DNA from: Aeromonas popoffii
GTDB lineage: Bacteria > Pseudomonadota > Gammaproteobacteria > Enterobacterales > Aeromonadaceae
Length of the DNA: 64,000 nucleotides
Direction of reading: 5' to 3'
NCBI RefSeq assembly: GCF_000820025.1
Contig: NZ_CDBI01000055.1
Location: forward strand, 150,515 to 214,514
Program-made: the position numbers and the translations under genes
In this document: positions 23,778-31,860 of the stretch, piece by piece
How positions within the stretch are numbered: position 1 is the stretch's first letter
Layout of the letters: each line of letters starts with the position of its first letter
Notes under the pieces: model-generated
Told to the model about the DNA's origin: nothing
The model's database searches: none
What the model saw: only the letters and a program-made list of their open reading frames with translations

Positions 23778-25029
23778 TGCTCGTTGTGTAGCGTGGGCTG
23801 AGCTTCTCTTGCTTCATCATCCACTCCCTGTTGTCCCGGCCACGGGCAGCAAAGTAGACCTTCCCCATTCGCCCCTGATTAATCCTGTCGATCACCTGCA
23901 TGAGAGCATCGCTGCGGGGATCCTGCTGCTCGTTGATGAATAGGTCCCCCTGCTGGATGCCGGTAGGGGTGAAGTCGGCAAGCATGACACCGCCTTTCTG
24001 GTAGTGCTGCTCTTCAACCCAGATCCGAGATAGAAGGGGGGCGATCAGAGATAGCAGGGCCCGGGTGTCATTGGTGGGAACCGCCAGCTTGGTGCTGATC
24101 TGGTTGCCGTAATAGGGGGCCTTGTCACTGAACGGACTGGTGCGGATGAATAGGGTCACATGACGGCAGCACATTCCCTCCGCCCTGAGTTTTTCGGCGG
24201 CTCGCTCCATGTAGCCGGCCAGGGCTTGATGCATGGGCTCCATGGTGGTGATCCGCTCGCCAAAGGAGCGGGAGCAGATGATCTGCTGCTTGGCCTGGGC
24301 CTCTTGCTCCAGCTCGGCGCAGGGGATCCCCCGCAGCTCCTGCACCGTTCGCTCTACCACAACCCCATATCTCCGGCGAAGGGCCTTTGGATCAGCAGCA
24401 ACCAGCTCGGCAACAGTCTTGATGCCCTGCTCGTTGAGTTTTGCCGACAGCCGCCGGCCGATGCCCCATATCTCATCCACCGGGGTGATGGCCATCAGGC
24501 GAGCGCGCCGCCCCTCGTTACGCAGATCTACCACACCGCCAGTGGCCGGCCATTTCTTGGCTGCGTAGTTGGCGAGCTTGGCCAGGGTCTTGGTTGGGCC
24601 GATACCGACCCCCACCACAAGCCCAGTCCACTGCTGCACCCGCTCGCGAACTTGGCGGCCATACTCCACCAGGTCGCCAGCCCAGCTCTCGCTCAGCTCG
24701 ATGAACGCTTCGTCGATGCTGTAGACCTCCACCGCTGGCGCCATTCCCTCCAAAATCGTCATCACCCTCTGCGACATGTCGCCGTAGAGGGCATAGTTGC
24801 TGGAGAACCAGACGCCGCCGATCGCCTCGAAGAACTGACGGATCTGGAAGTAGGGCACACCCATCTTGATCCCCAGCTTCTTGGCCTCAGCCGATCGGGC
24901 TACCACGCAGCCGTCATTGTTGGAGAGCACGACAATAGGCACCCCCTTGAGGTCTGGGCGAAACAGGCGCTCGCAAGAGGCGTAGAAGTTGTTCACATCG
25001 ACCAGCGCCACAGCGCAGCTTTTGTTCAT
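23749..25029 (-). CDS. umuC: DNA polymerase V catalytic subunit UmuC
   Basis: A 426-residue Y-family polymerase, near the E. coli length of 422. Catalytic acidic residues are in [13 protein letters not shown] and [11 protein letters not shown]. Also visible are [17 protein letters not shown] and [12 protein letters not shown] (helix-hairpin-helix). With cleaved UmuD it copies damaged DNA during the SOS response. ATG overlaps the umuD stop (ATGA). The pair is transcribed opposite to the phage late genes under a LexA box. Confidence 0.95.
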   Translation of the reverse strand: MNKSCAVALVDVNNFYASCERLFRPDLKGVPIVVLSNNDGCVVARSAEAKKLGIKMGVPYFQIRQFFEAIGGVWFSSNYALYGDMSQRVMTILEGMAPAVEVYSIDEAFIELSESWAGDLVEYGRQVRERVQQWTGLVVGVGIGPTKTLAKLANYAAKKWPATGGVVDLRNEGRRARLMAITPVDEIWGIGRRLSAKLNEQGIKTVAELVAADPKALRRRYGVVVERTVQELRGIPCAELEQEAQAKQQIICSRSFGERITTMEPMHQALAGYMERAAEKLRAEGMCCRHVTLFIRTSPFSDKAPYYGNQISTKLAVPTNDTRALLSLIAPLLSRIWVEEQHYQKGGVMLADFTPTGIQQGDLFINEQQDPRSDALMQVIDRINQGRMGKVYFAARGRDNREWMMKQEKLSPRYTTSISELPAAKA

Positions 25030-25448
25030 GGGGCCGGCATTCTGTGGATGACGAAGGTAACCACGCCGAAAATCTCTAGGTTCTGCCCATCACAGAAGTG
25101 AATAGGGCGATATGCCGGGTTTCCCGGTAGGAGGCAGACCGACGGGCTGAGCTGGAGTTGCTTCACTGTGAACTCGCCATCAACGGCTGCCACGACCACG
25201 CTGCCATGAACTGGCTTGCTGCTACGGTCTACAACCAGCATGTCACCATCGCGGATCCCGTGATCCACCATGCTATCCCCTGCAGCTCGCACGTAATAGG
25301 TCGCGGCTGGGTGGGCAATGCAGAGCTGGTTCAGGTCGATGGTCTGTTCGACGTAGTCCTGGGCGGGGGAGGGGAAGCCGCACGCTGCAGGGGAGAGGAA
25401 CAAGGGGATTTCCAATGTCGGGGCGTTGAAATCGGGAACTGCGTACAT
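25026..25448 (-). CDS. umuD: DNA polymerase V accessory subunit UmuD
   Basis: A 140-residue S24-family protein. The cleavage site is Cys23-Gly24 (AACGFPSP). The catalytic Ser59 lies in [10 protein letters not shown] and Lys96 in EFTVKQL, so RecA-stimulated processing should work, unlike in the prophage repressor. ATG 25448 is chosen; the frame runs 16 codons further but crosses the LexA-controlled promoter. It is co-transcribed with umuC. Confidence 0.95.
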   Translation of the reverse strand: MYAVPDFNAPTLEIPLFLSPAACGFPSPAQDYVEQTIDLNQLCIAHPAATYYVRAAGDSMVDHGIRDGDMLVVDRSSKPVHGSVVVAAVDGEFTVKQLQLSPSVCLLPGNPAYRPIHFCDGQNLEIFGVVTFVIHRMPAP

Positions 25449-25466
25449 GTTTGGAACTCTATTGTG

Positions 25467-25496
25467 CTGTATATAAATACAGTATAGCTGCGCCAA
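25467..25496 (-). promoter_or_regulatory. LexA-controlled umuDC promoter
   Basis: CTGTATATAAATACAG at 25467-25482 is a perfect LexA box. It overlaps the -10 of a promoter with TTGGCG, 17 bp, TATACA (25468-25496, minus strand). Repression by host LexA and SOS induction are expected. Confidence 0.9.
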
Positions 25497-25618
25497 CGAT
25501 GAAGATCATCATGGAGCGATTGGCTCCTGATTGCCGCAGGCCTATGCAGATACATTTGTCCCCCAGCGCACCATGGTGCAAAATCGTGACACATACACAC
25601 GATTGTTCTGGGGGCATC

Positions 25619-26116
25619 ATGATTGAGAATGAGATCGACAAGCGCTGCACCATGTGTGGAGTGCGTACCGCTGCTGCCACATGGATGTGTCAAGGTGAGG
25701 ATATCTCGGAGATATCAGTGTGCAGGTGGTGCGCCACTAATGAGTTGCCACGATTAATAGCAGATGCCGTGTTTGGTGGTATGCCTGCCGGAGTAAGAAA
25801 TGGTGCCTTTGGAAACCCAAGAAAGGATTCTGAAGATGCTTTTAGCGCTATATCAGCAAATTACTACAAGGCAATGTCACACGCAGCTCTGGGCGGGATG
25901 ATTAAGCCATTGACGTTTAGCTGCCTCAGATGCAGTAAGCGGCAAACCGTGCCTGACGTAAGGGTTGTATCCTCAACAAAGAAACAATTTGTTCAGTGCG
26001 TAGAGTGCGGCTATGCGCACGAAATATCTTGGGCGTTGTCGGAAGATGTGACCGCAGTTGAAGATGATCCAATTCAATCTTTTAGCATTATTCGCAATGA
26101 AATAGGTGGTGCATAG
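25619..26116 (+). CDS. Hypothetical protein with two zinc-ribbon-like cysteine sets
   Basis: A 165-residue protein. Cysteine pairs occur at CTMCGVR/CRWCATN near the N-terminus and at CLRCSKR/CVECGYA in the second half. Each set could bind zinc. GGGGGCATC precedes ATG 25619; the frame extends upstream through the umuD promoter region and is not used. It overlaps the next gene. It opens the accessory block after umuDC. Function unknown. Confidence 0.6.
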   Translation: MIENEIDKRCTMCGVRTAAATWMCQGEDISEISVCRWCATNELPRLIADAVFGGMPAGVRNGAFGNPRKDSEDAFSAISANYYKAMSHAALGGMIKPLTFSCLRCSKRQTVPDVRVVSSTKKQFVQCVECGYAHEISWALSEDVTAVEDDPIQSFSIIRNEIGGA

Positions 26117-26319
26117 TGAGTCAGGCGTCATTCAATCTGTGTTCCCTGCCGAAAGAGCAGCAGGAGAGAGTTGAGGTCGAGAAGGCCGCCGCCTATGCGG
26201 TATGGAAGGAAAGAAACCCCGAGATCAAGGTGCCAGCCGAGAGTGAGGCGGGGAACTACAAGGGAGAGATGCAGGCCTACTTCCTGCAGCAGGTGGAGCG
26301 GTACCGGAAGCAGAAATGA
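26116..26319 (+). CDS. Small charged hypothetical protein
   Basis: A 67-residue protein starting at GTG 26116, overlapping the upstream stop. It is mostly helical and highly charged (EEQ-rich start LPKEQQERVEVEKAAAYAVW; tail FLQQVERYRKQK). Its stop overlaps the next ATG. No family recognised. Confidence 0.55.
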   Translation: MSQASFNLCSLPKEQQERVEVEKAAAYAVWKERNPEIKVPAESEAGNYKGEMQAYFLQQVERYRKQK

Positions 26320-26714
26320 CCGAAGAAAAAACACTCCTATTGCTGCCCAGCTGGTTTTTCAAAAGGCAGTTTATTGTATCGCTATGCATCTTCGTGGTGT
26401 TCCCCGTTGCAATGTTCCTCATAAAGCCATCGGCACATGATGTACCAATGGTTAATTGGCTGCTCATACCTATTGTGCTCCTGGCGATGGCCCTGCTGTA
26501 CCCATACAGCCGATACGCAGTTCAATGGATCATTGGCTACTGGAATGGAGGTGAGCAGATCATCTATGACGGTTCAATAAGGGGATCGCTTGACCGGAAG
26601 TTTGCAAAGCTAATGGTGAGCTTGGTTTTCATGCTGATATTGGGCCCGCTGTGTCTCATCGTGCTGTTGGTGAAACGCTGGAGACAAATTGCGCGAGCGT
26701 CCGCTTCTGGTTGA
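26316..26714 (+). CDS. Predicted three-helix membrane protein
   Basis: A 132-residue protein with hydrophobic segments FIVSLCIFVVFPVAMFLI, WLLIPIVLLAMALLYP and LMVSLVFMLILGPLCLIVLL. A cytoplasmic loop rich in charged residues separates the last two. It is coupled to the upstream small gene. It may be an inner-membrane cargo protein; the role is unknown. Confidence 0.58.
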   Translation: MTEEKTLLLLPSWFFKRQFIVSLCIFVVFPVAMFLIKPSAHDVPMVNWLLIPIVLLAMALLYPYSRYAVQWIIGYWNGGEQIIYDGSIRGSLDRKFAKLMVSLVFMLILGPLCLIVLLVKRWRQIARASASG

Positions 26715-26850
26715 ATCACTGCCAAGCCGGTGCACTGAGAGGTCAGCACCATTGCATGCTTAGTTCCAACTCGCTGAGGTTGTGATATCAGGCTTCAAAA
26801 GAAAATCATTTTATTGTACTGTGCCCCTCATTTGAGGTAATGGAGCTCAC

Positions 26851-27375
26851 ATGTCAAAGCATGCAGCCAAGGTCGGTAACATTGGAACTGACCATGATGG
26901 CTTTCACCCCACGGCCATAACGGCTGGCTCTCCTGACGTTTTCATCGATGGTATCCCTGCTGCCAGGGTAGGCGATCCCCTAGCGCCACACGATAAGCCG
27001 AACCATCCACCACATCCACGCAAGATCGCTTCCGGTTCATCAACGGTTTTCGTTAATGGCAAGCCACTGGCAATTACCGGGGGGGCAGTTGATTGTGGTG
27101 GGGTGATCATTGGTTCTGGTACGGTCATTGTTGGGGACATTGCTCCTCCTGTTACTACTCCATTAAATATCGCAGGTTTGTTTGATGAGCACTTTTGTAT
27201 CATGGATAGCGGGACAGGTACTCCGTTTAAACATCTAGCCTATGGTATGACGTCTTCAACAGGAATGGTTGAAGGTGTTGTTGATGCAAGTGGTAAGACC
27301 TCAAAAGTGAGAGGTAAAGCTGAAGAAGATTTAACCCTTGATTATGTATTCCAGATAAAGGTAGGACTTCGTTAA
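26851..27375 (+). CDS. PAAR-domain protein (type VI secretion tip) with C-terminal extension
   Basis: A 174-residue protein. Residues 1-100 form a PAAR domain, the cone that sharpens the VgrG spike: KVGNIGTDHDGFHPTAI, DVFIDGIPAARVGD, CGGVIIGSGTVIVGD with conserved His and Gly. Residues about 108-174 form a short transthyretin-like beta domain, usual in PAAR proteins that carry a cargo. The next gene starts at once (TAATG). Orphan PAAR genes in prophages are rare enough to note. Confidence 0.88.
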   Translation: MSKHAAKVGNIGTDHDGFHPTAITAGSPDVFIDGIPAARVGDPLAPHDKPNHPPHPRKIASGSSTVFVNGKPLAITGGAVDCGGVIIGSGTVIVGDIAPPVTTPLNIAGLFDEHFCIMDSGTGTPFKHLAYGMTSSTGMVEGVVDASGKTSKVRGKAEEDLTLDYVFQIKVGLR

Positions 27376-28241
27376 TGACGGTCGCGAACACAAAGTTGTC
27401 ACCCAGTGATAATACCAAAGGCCAAGAAGTAAAGGTTGATATATTTCATATTGATCAAATTCCCGATGCAATGGAAAAAATGGGTTGGAAGATAGCCCCT
27501 CAGCTTATGCGTCATTGGTTTAGTTTAAAGCCATCATACAAGTTTACAGAAGATACAAAAAGGGTGCTGCTGCGTGGTGATGCGAGAACGATCCCAAATG
27601 ACCGATTCAACGATACAATAGTTAAAATGGAATGGGCTCGACCATTCATTAAAGAAAAATTGCAGGAGAGAATGAAAAACTGGAACTCTCCTGCCGGTAT
27701 CGCTGAACTGCGTAATAGATTGGAATCTGCAGGTTACTCTCCAAAAATGTGTATTCCATTAGGTATGAGCGATAGTGCTAGGGTGTTGGATGCCACAGCA
27801 CATGTGAATACGATTGGAGTTGGCGGTCTACTAGATACCATTGATGACTGGTATGGCGCTATTGGGAATGCGAACTTGAAATATGCGGTGAGTGGTTACT
27901 CTGGAACTCATCAAAATCGGTCTGCTTTTTTTGTTGATCGAGTCGGAGTATATATAAAAGATACGTATGACTTTGTGGATGATAATAGGTTTACATCTGA
28001 ACCATTGGGCGTGTGGAGTAAAGACCGCGTACTTACTAAGGCAGAAAGTTCAGCGTACTTATCTTCTTACGGTGCAGGTCTTTTCGGGATCTTAGCACGT
28101 AAATGGAGTGGGTTTGTCCCTGTGTATAATAGTGATTTTAGAGAGTGGCAAGATAAACATAATGCGGGAGGTGACTTCATTGTTTTCTCCGATGTGCTTT
28201 GGTTACAGCCGCTCCCTCATCAGAGAATTATATATCTATGA
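27375..28241 (+). CDS. DUF6402-like protein, candidate type VI cargo
   Basis: A 288-residue protein whose N-terminus (IDQIPDAMEKMGWKIAPQLM, then HWFS) and a central VKMEWARPF segment match DUF6402, a family found beside PAAR proteins in type VI clusters. No signal peptide or catalytic motif is evident. It overlaps the PAAR gene and the small downstream gene, giving a three-gene PAAR, cargo, immunity-like unit. Toxicity is not shown by the sequence. Confidence 0.72.
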   Translation: MTVANTKLSPSDNTKGQEVKVDIFHIDQIPDAMEKMGWKIAPQLMRHWFSLKPSYKFTEDTKRVLLRGDARTIPNDRFNDTIVKMEWARPFIKEKLQERMKNWNSPAGIAELRNRLESAGYSPKMCIPLGMSDSARVLDATAHVNTIGVGGLLDTIDDWYGAIGNANLKYAVSGYSGTHQNRSAFFVDRVGVYIKDTYDFVDDNRFTSEPLGVWSKDRVLTKAESSAYLSSYGAGLFGILARKWSGFVPVYNSDFREWQDKHNAGGDFIVFSDVLWLQPLPHQRIIYL

Positions 28242-28657
28242 AGATGTTAGCTAAACTGATGGCGATGCTTTTTTTAGCATATTGGCTACTGCTTGCACAT
28301 GTCTCGTTGACCTTTTCAGACAAGAGTGATCCCATTAGTGAGGTCTCAAAAGATGGTCAGTACAAGGTCTTCTTGAGAGACATGTCTCCAATAAACCCAA
28401 TAGGGTTGTATTGTCTGCTAACTACAGAGTCGCCAATATACTTTGCCTTATATAATGCCAATGGAGATTATATAGGGCAATCATCCCCCTTTACATGTTA
28501 TGGGAAGTGGAATGATGTCCCTTTCCGATTCCCAGGGGAGAAGTTTACAACTGATGTAAATAGCTTTGTCGTTTTTGATGACGAGTATAACGGCGAGTTG
28601 AATGTAAGCACAGTAAATAAAAGATGGTGGAGTGTCTTGCTTTCACCCTTCAATTAA
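28238..28657 (+). CDS. Membrane-anchored candidate immunity protein (DUF6201-like)
   Basis: A 139-residue protein with an N-terminal hydrophobic helix (LMAMLFLAYWLLLAHVSL), then a periplasmic-type beta-rich domain (EVSKDGQYKVFLRDM, FALYNANGDYIGQSSPF). It resembles DUF6201 proteins seen downstream of type VI cargo genes. ATG 28238 overlaps the preceding stop. An immunity role against the neighbouring protein is inferred from gene order and location. Confidence 0.6.
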   Translation: MKMLAKLMAMLFLAYWLLLAHVSLTFSDKSDPISEVSKDGQYKVFLRDMSPINPIGLYCLLTTESPIYFALYNANGDYIGQSSPFTCYGKWNDVPFRFPGEKFTTDVNSFVVFDDEYNGELNVSTVNKRWWSVLLSPFN

Positions 28658-28725
28658 AAGAGCAGTAAGATCCTAGATGTAATGGAGGGGTGACATTATG
28701 AGGTGAGCGCGATGCTTGTCTGATA

Positions 28726-29349
28726 ATGGTATATAGTATGCGAACTTGGTGGAGAGTGATTTTTGATAAATTGCTAGGGAAAAAGGGAGTGTCTAGCCCT
28801 CTGGACATGGACTCAATCTTCAAGGGTTCTGGTGCCACTGCTGTGCTGGCTCAGGCGTACCGTGGGTACCCAGCCTCACTGCCACTAGATGCTGGAATAG
28901 GGGCTTACCTAGTGCGCTTCTTGGTATCCGAAGGCTGCATGGAGAGGCTGACACTAGCACTTTCTCAGATAGGATATCTGGTGAGTCCAGGGCTGAATAC
29001 GCAGGTCATAGAGCGATCAGATGATCCTTTGGATAGGAAGATGGTGCTATTTCTGCATCCTTCCTTTGCTGGAACGGTAGTCTCGTTTGCCAGTGATGAC
29101 CTCAATGTACTTGAGGCTCTCCAACAGACAAGGTTAGCCCCACCTCTCCCAGCAGACTCATTCCCATGGATTGATCCCGAAGCTCTGGGGTCACTGCAGG
29201 GCGACGTGGAATACTGGTGGATGAATTTTTGGTTGCCATTCTGGGTGTCTTTGAACCAAGAAGAGCAATTAGCCTTGGACCTTGAACCCGAATGGCGTGA
29301 ATTCGTGGCGATTCATCATCCCTCTGCACTCTCGTCTTCCGCTGGTTGA
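28726..29349 (+). CDS. Hypothetical accessory protein
   Basis: A 207-residue protein, mainly globular with several Trp and Pro residues (PWIDPEALGSLQGDVEYWWM). ATG 28726 or ATG 28738 may start it; neither has an ideal ribosome site. It follows the type VI-like trio and precedes the lysis block. I do not recognise a family. It could be a second cargo or immunity gene. Confidence 0.5.
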   Translation: MVYSMRTWWRVIFDKLLGKKGVSSPLDMDSIFKGSGATAVLAQAYRGYPASLPLDAGIGAYLVRFLVSEGCMERLTLALSQIGYLVSPGLNTQVIERSDDPLDRKMVLFLHPSFAGTVVSFASDDLNVLEALQQTRLAPPLPADSFPWIDPEALGSLQGDVEYWWMNFWLPFWVSLNQEEQLALDLEPEWREFVAIHHPSALSSSAG

Positions 29350-29360
29350 ATCCCCGACGT

Positions 29361-29447
29361 CCCAGCGTTAGTATTGCTCAAAGATGGCCAGAGTCCCCGT
29401 GACCCTGGCCTTTTTCATTTCTGGCCCGCCTCGTGCGGGCTTTGTCG
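29361..29447 (+). terminator. AGCGTTAG element with two terminator hairpins before lysis genes
   Basis: AGCGTTAG (29364) is followed by GGCCAG/CTGGCC with TTTTT (29386-29415) and then CCCGCCTCGTGCGGG with TTTG. The AGCGTTAG-plus-hairpin layout recurs at 36240, 44764 and, diverged, at 52334. Confidence 0.65.
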
Positions 29448-29465
29448 TTTCTGGAGGGCGAGTAA

Positions 29466-29675
29466 ATGGGGAAAGAAGAGGAGTTCGCGACGGCTGCGGC
29501 TGCTGCCGGTGTGGCAAAGTCCGCACCGCCAGTGGTCGTGTCCGGCATGACGCTGGCCGGGTACTCGCTCAATGACTGGGTGCTTGCGGCCACGTTGACG
29601 TGGATCGCGGTCCAGATGGGCTGGTTCATCTGGTCGAATATCATCAAGCCGCGCCGCCAGCAGGGAGGTGCATAG
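29466..29675 (+). CDS. Holin-like lysis protein
   Basis: A 69-residue protein with an Ala-rich N-terminus, the conserved VSGMTLAGYSLNDWVLAA stretch and a hydrophobic helix ending WFIWSNII before a basic tail. This is the pattern of small phage holins of the P22 gp13 / PRD1-like type. It controls timing of lysis in the inner membrane. GGAGGGCGAGTAA precedes the ATG. Its stop overlaps the endolysin GTG. Confidence 0.78.
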   Translation: MGKEEEFATAAAAAGVAKSAPPVVVSGMTLAGYSLNDWVLAATLTWIAVQMGWFIWSNIIKPRRQQGGA

Positions 29676-30166
29676 TGAGCAAGGTCCGCATCGCAATCGC
29701 TGCTCTCACGCTGAGCGCAGCCGGCTTTGTGGGGATCCTGAATCGGGAGGGGTATGGCCCAGTGGCTTATCCCGACCCGGTACACGGCACCAAGCTTCCC
29801 ACTATCGGGTTCGGGAGCACCGAAGGGGTCAAGATGGGCGACACCATTACCCCTGTTGCAGCGGTGAATCGAAGCCTGCGGGAGGTGCGGGTGTTCGAGG
29901 ATTCCCTCAAGGCCTGCATCCAAGCACCCCTCCATCAGTATGAGTTCGATGCCTATGTCGAGCTCTCCCACAACATTGGCCCAGGGGCCTTCTGCCGCTC
30001 AACCATCGTGAAGCGACTGAACGTTGGCGATTATCCCGGGGCGTGTGAGGCAATCCTGTTGTTCAAGCGCTCGGGCACACAAGACTGCTCTGCGCCGGGG
30101 AATCGGGTATGCCCTGGGCTGTGGAAAGACCGGCTGCGCCTCAATGCCAAGTGCAAGGGGGAGTGA
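29675..30166 (+). CDS. SAR-type lysozyme endolysin (GH24)
   Basis: A 163-residue muramidase starting at GTG. The N-terminal segment IAIAALTLSAAGFVGIL is weakly hydrophobic and rich in Ala and Gly, as in signal-anchor-release endolysins such as R21, which are exported by Sec and released later. The GH24 catalytic set is Glu25, Asp34 and Thr43 (REGY, YPDP, PTIGFGS). It cleaves peptidoglycan. It lies between holin and spanin genes. Confidence 0.9.
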   Translation: MSKVRIAIAALTLSAAGFVGILNREGYGPVAYPDPVHGTKLPTIGFGSTEGVKMGDTITPVAAVNRSLREVRVFEDSLKACIQAPLHQYEFDAYVELSHNIGPGAFCRSTIVKRLNVGDYPGACEAILLFKRSGTQDCSAPGNRVCPGLWKDRLRLNAKCKGE

Positions 30167-30720
30167 TGGTGACGATCCCGCAAAGCAGAGCATTGCCGTT
30201 CCTGGCTGGCGCCCTGGTGATAGCAGCATTGGCCGGTGGCGGGGTGGCGCTCTACCAGTCCGGTCATTCCGATGGGGAAGAGGGGGAGCGCAAGACCTGG
30301 CAGGCGAAGTGGAATGAAGAGGCCACCAGGCTCGCCATCGCCAAAACCAAGGCTGAGCAGGAAGCCCGGGAAGAAGAGAATCGCCGGCAGGCTGAAATTG
30401 ATGAGGTGAGAGAGCATGCACAAGAAGAAATCGCCCAGGCACAAGCTGATGCAGCTGCTGCTGGCGTTGAGTCTGGCCGGTTGCGCGAGCAAGCCCGCCG
30501 CTTGGCAGCCCGAGCAAGTCAGTGCGCCAGTTATCCCGGCTCTACCCAAGGAGGCCCGGCAGCCGAACAACCTGCAATGGTGCTCGCCGACCTGCTCAGC
30601 CGGGCTGATGAAAGAGCGGGTGAGCTGGCAGCAGCGTATGACAGAGCTCGAGCATCAGGACTAGCCTGTGAACGAGCCTATGACTCCCTGCGCACCGCGA
30701 CCATGAAACCCCGCCCATAA
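30166..30720 (+). CDS. Rz-like inner-membrane spanin
   Basis: A 184-residue protein with one N-terminal transmembrane helix (LPFLAGALVIAALAGGGVAL) and a long periplasmic coiled coil rich in Glu, Ala and Arg. This is the i-spanin layout (DUF2514-like). It fuses inner and outer membranes with its o-spanin partner in the last step of lysis. The partner is nested in another frame. ATG overlaps the endolysin stop. Confidence 0.83.
   Translation: MVTIPQSRALPFLAGALVIAALAGGGVALYQSGHSDGEEGERKTWQAKWNEEATRLAIAKTKAEQEAREEENRRQAEIDEVREHAQEEIAQAQADAAAAGVESGRLREQARRLAARASQCASYPGSTQGGPAAEQPAMVLADLLSRADERAGELAAAYDRARASGLACERAYDSLRTATMKPRP
30416..30664 (+). CDS. Rz1-like outer-membrane spanin lipoprotein, nested in the Rz gene
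   Basis: An ORF of up to 82 residues in an alternative frame of the i-spanin gene. It has a lipoprotein signal (LMQLLLALSLAGCASK) with the lipobox cysteine, then a Pro-rich stretch typical of Rz1. ATG 30416 is used; ATG 30449 is also possible. Complete nesting inside Rz is a known arrangement. Confidence 0.85.
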   Translation: MHKKKSPRHKLMQLLLALSLAGCASKPAAWQPEQVSAPVIPALPKEARQPNNLQWCSPTCSAGLMKERVSWQQRMTELEHQD

Positions 30721-30731
30721 CTGCGGGGTTT
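30706..30731 (+). terminator. Intrinsic terminator at the end of the lysis cassette
   Basis: AAACCCCGC/GCGGGGTTT stem with loop CCATAACT and following TGTCTTT; it overlaps the Rz stop codon. Confidence 0.7.
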
Positions 30732-30757
30732 GTCTTTCTGGGGAAGGGGAGAAGGTG

Positions 30758-30943
30758 ATGCAGATGAACTGGAGCAGTGAAGTGATAAACGGTATCGACG
30801 TGACTGGGGTCATCGCCAGCGTAGCTCACTACGACGGAGGCGAGGCTCTGGTTGTTCTTTCCTCCGGTGTTTCCGTTGTGGTACCGGCAACCCATGAGCC
30901 TGTACCTGGTGACACCATCGTTGAAGGCGAGTTATCTCTCTAA
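30758..30943 (+). CDS. Small beta-rich hypothetical protein
   Basis: A 61-residue protein (starts MQMNWSSEVINGIDVTG) that appears to be a small beta barrel (IASVAHYDGGEALVVLSSGV). ATG 30758 follows GGGGAGAAGGTG. It sits between lysis and terminase genes with its stop at the terminase start. Role unknown. Confidence 0.6.
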   Translation: MQMNWSSEVINGIDVTGVIASVAHYDGGEALVVLSSGVSVVVPATHEPVPGDTIVEGELSL

Positions 30944-31816
30944 ATGGCAAAGACCGACTGGGCAGAGCTCAATGCAGAATTCCTGCAGGAGCATGAAGCG
31001 ACCGGCATCAGTGCGAAAGACTGGTGCGATAGCCGCGGCCTTAACTACAACTCGGCGCGTCGCTATTTGAAATCTCGGGGGCAATCCCCTGCGCAACCCG
31101 ATAAATCTCGCGTAGCTGCGCAAACTGCGCATCCCGAAGTGCGCAAAACTGCGCAATCTGCGCAAAGAGCGCAAGCCAAGGGGAATGAAGCCAAGGGCAA
31201 AGGGGGAGAGAGAAGAGGGGGAAAGTCATCCTCATCCACTCGCACCCCGGCTGACTCGGCCCAGAACCCGAAAACCAACGGCCGTGACCATAGTGGCCGC
31301 TTCATCGAGGGGAACCCTGGCAATCCCAACCCACCCAATCAGTGGAAGCCCGGCGACCGGCCTGCATTGACCCATGGTGGTTACGCCCAGTTCCTCGAGG
31401 CCGATGAGCTGTTCGACCATGCCGAGGCGTTGCGGCTGACGGATGAGCTGGTGTTCACTCGAGCTCGCGTTATCTCTGTCACCAAAACCATGAAGTCCCT
31501 ACAGCAAGATCTGGTCGAGGCAAAAGAGGTGACCGACCGGATCGCGCTCTATGACAAGATCTTGCGGGCTGAGCAGGCCCTCGACCGCAACATCCAGCGT
31601 ATCGAATCAATCGAGCGAACGCTTAGCGTCCTGCGGATTGATGAGGTTACAGGGCCGAAGATTGAGGCCGACACCAAGCGCATCAAGGCTGCGACCCGCA
31701 AGCTGACCGTCGAGGCCGACCGGTTAGAGAAGGATGGTGGTAGTGAGTCAACTCCGGTCAGCGAGATGGTCACAGAGCTGCAGGGTATGGGGACTGGGGG
31801 ATTGATGAGTCGTTGA
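30944..31816 (+). CDS. Terminase small subunit
   Basis: A 290-residue protein. The N-terminus has a helix-turn-helix (ISAKDWCDSRGLNYNSARRY) for recognising packaging sites, then a basic, Ala/Gln-rich low-complexity linker. The centre has GRFIEGNPGNPNPPNQWKPG and ALTHGGYAQFL, typical of small terminases beside this type of large subunit, and a C-terminal coiled coil for oligomerisation. The linker is encoded by TGCGCA repeats that may be the packaging site. Confidence 0.8.
   Translation: MAKTDWAELNAEFLQEHEATGISAKDWCDSRGLNYNSARRYLKSRGQSPAQPDKSRVAAQTAHPEVRKTAQSAQRAQAKGNEAKGKGGERRGGKSSSSTRTPADSAQNPKTNGRDHSGRFIEGNPGNPNPPNQWKPGDRPALTHGGYAQFLEADELFDHAEALRLTDELVFTRARVISVTKTMKSLQQDLVEAKEVTDRIALYDKILRAEQALDRNIQRIESIERTLSVLRIDEVTGPKIEADTKRIKAATRKLTVEADRLEKDGGSESTPVSEMVTELQGMGTGGLMSR
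31090..31174 (+). repeat. TGCGCA repeats in the small terminase gene, candidate pac site
   Basis: TGCGCA occurs at 31090, 31117, 31126, 31140, 31150 and 31159, followed by a diverged copy (AGCGCA) at 31168. Spacings from 31117 on are 9-14 bp. P22 also has pac inside its small terminase gene. A simple low-complexity origin is possible. Confidence 0.45.
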
Positions 31817-31860
31817 ACTACAGTTATTGTGGCTATTCATGTAATCAAATGGAGCTAATG

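Noticed and set aside
31063..31338. Minus-strand frames opposite the small terminase repeats
   Set aside because: They result from the low-complexity TGCGCA repeats and have no start signals.
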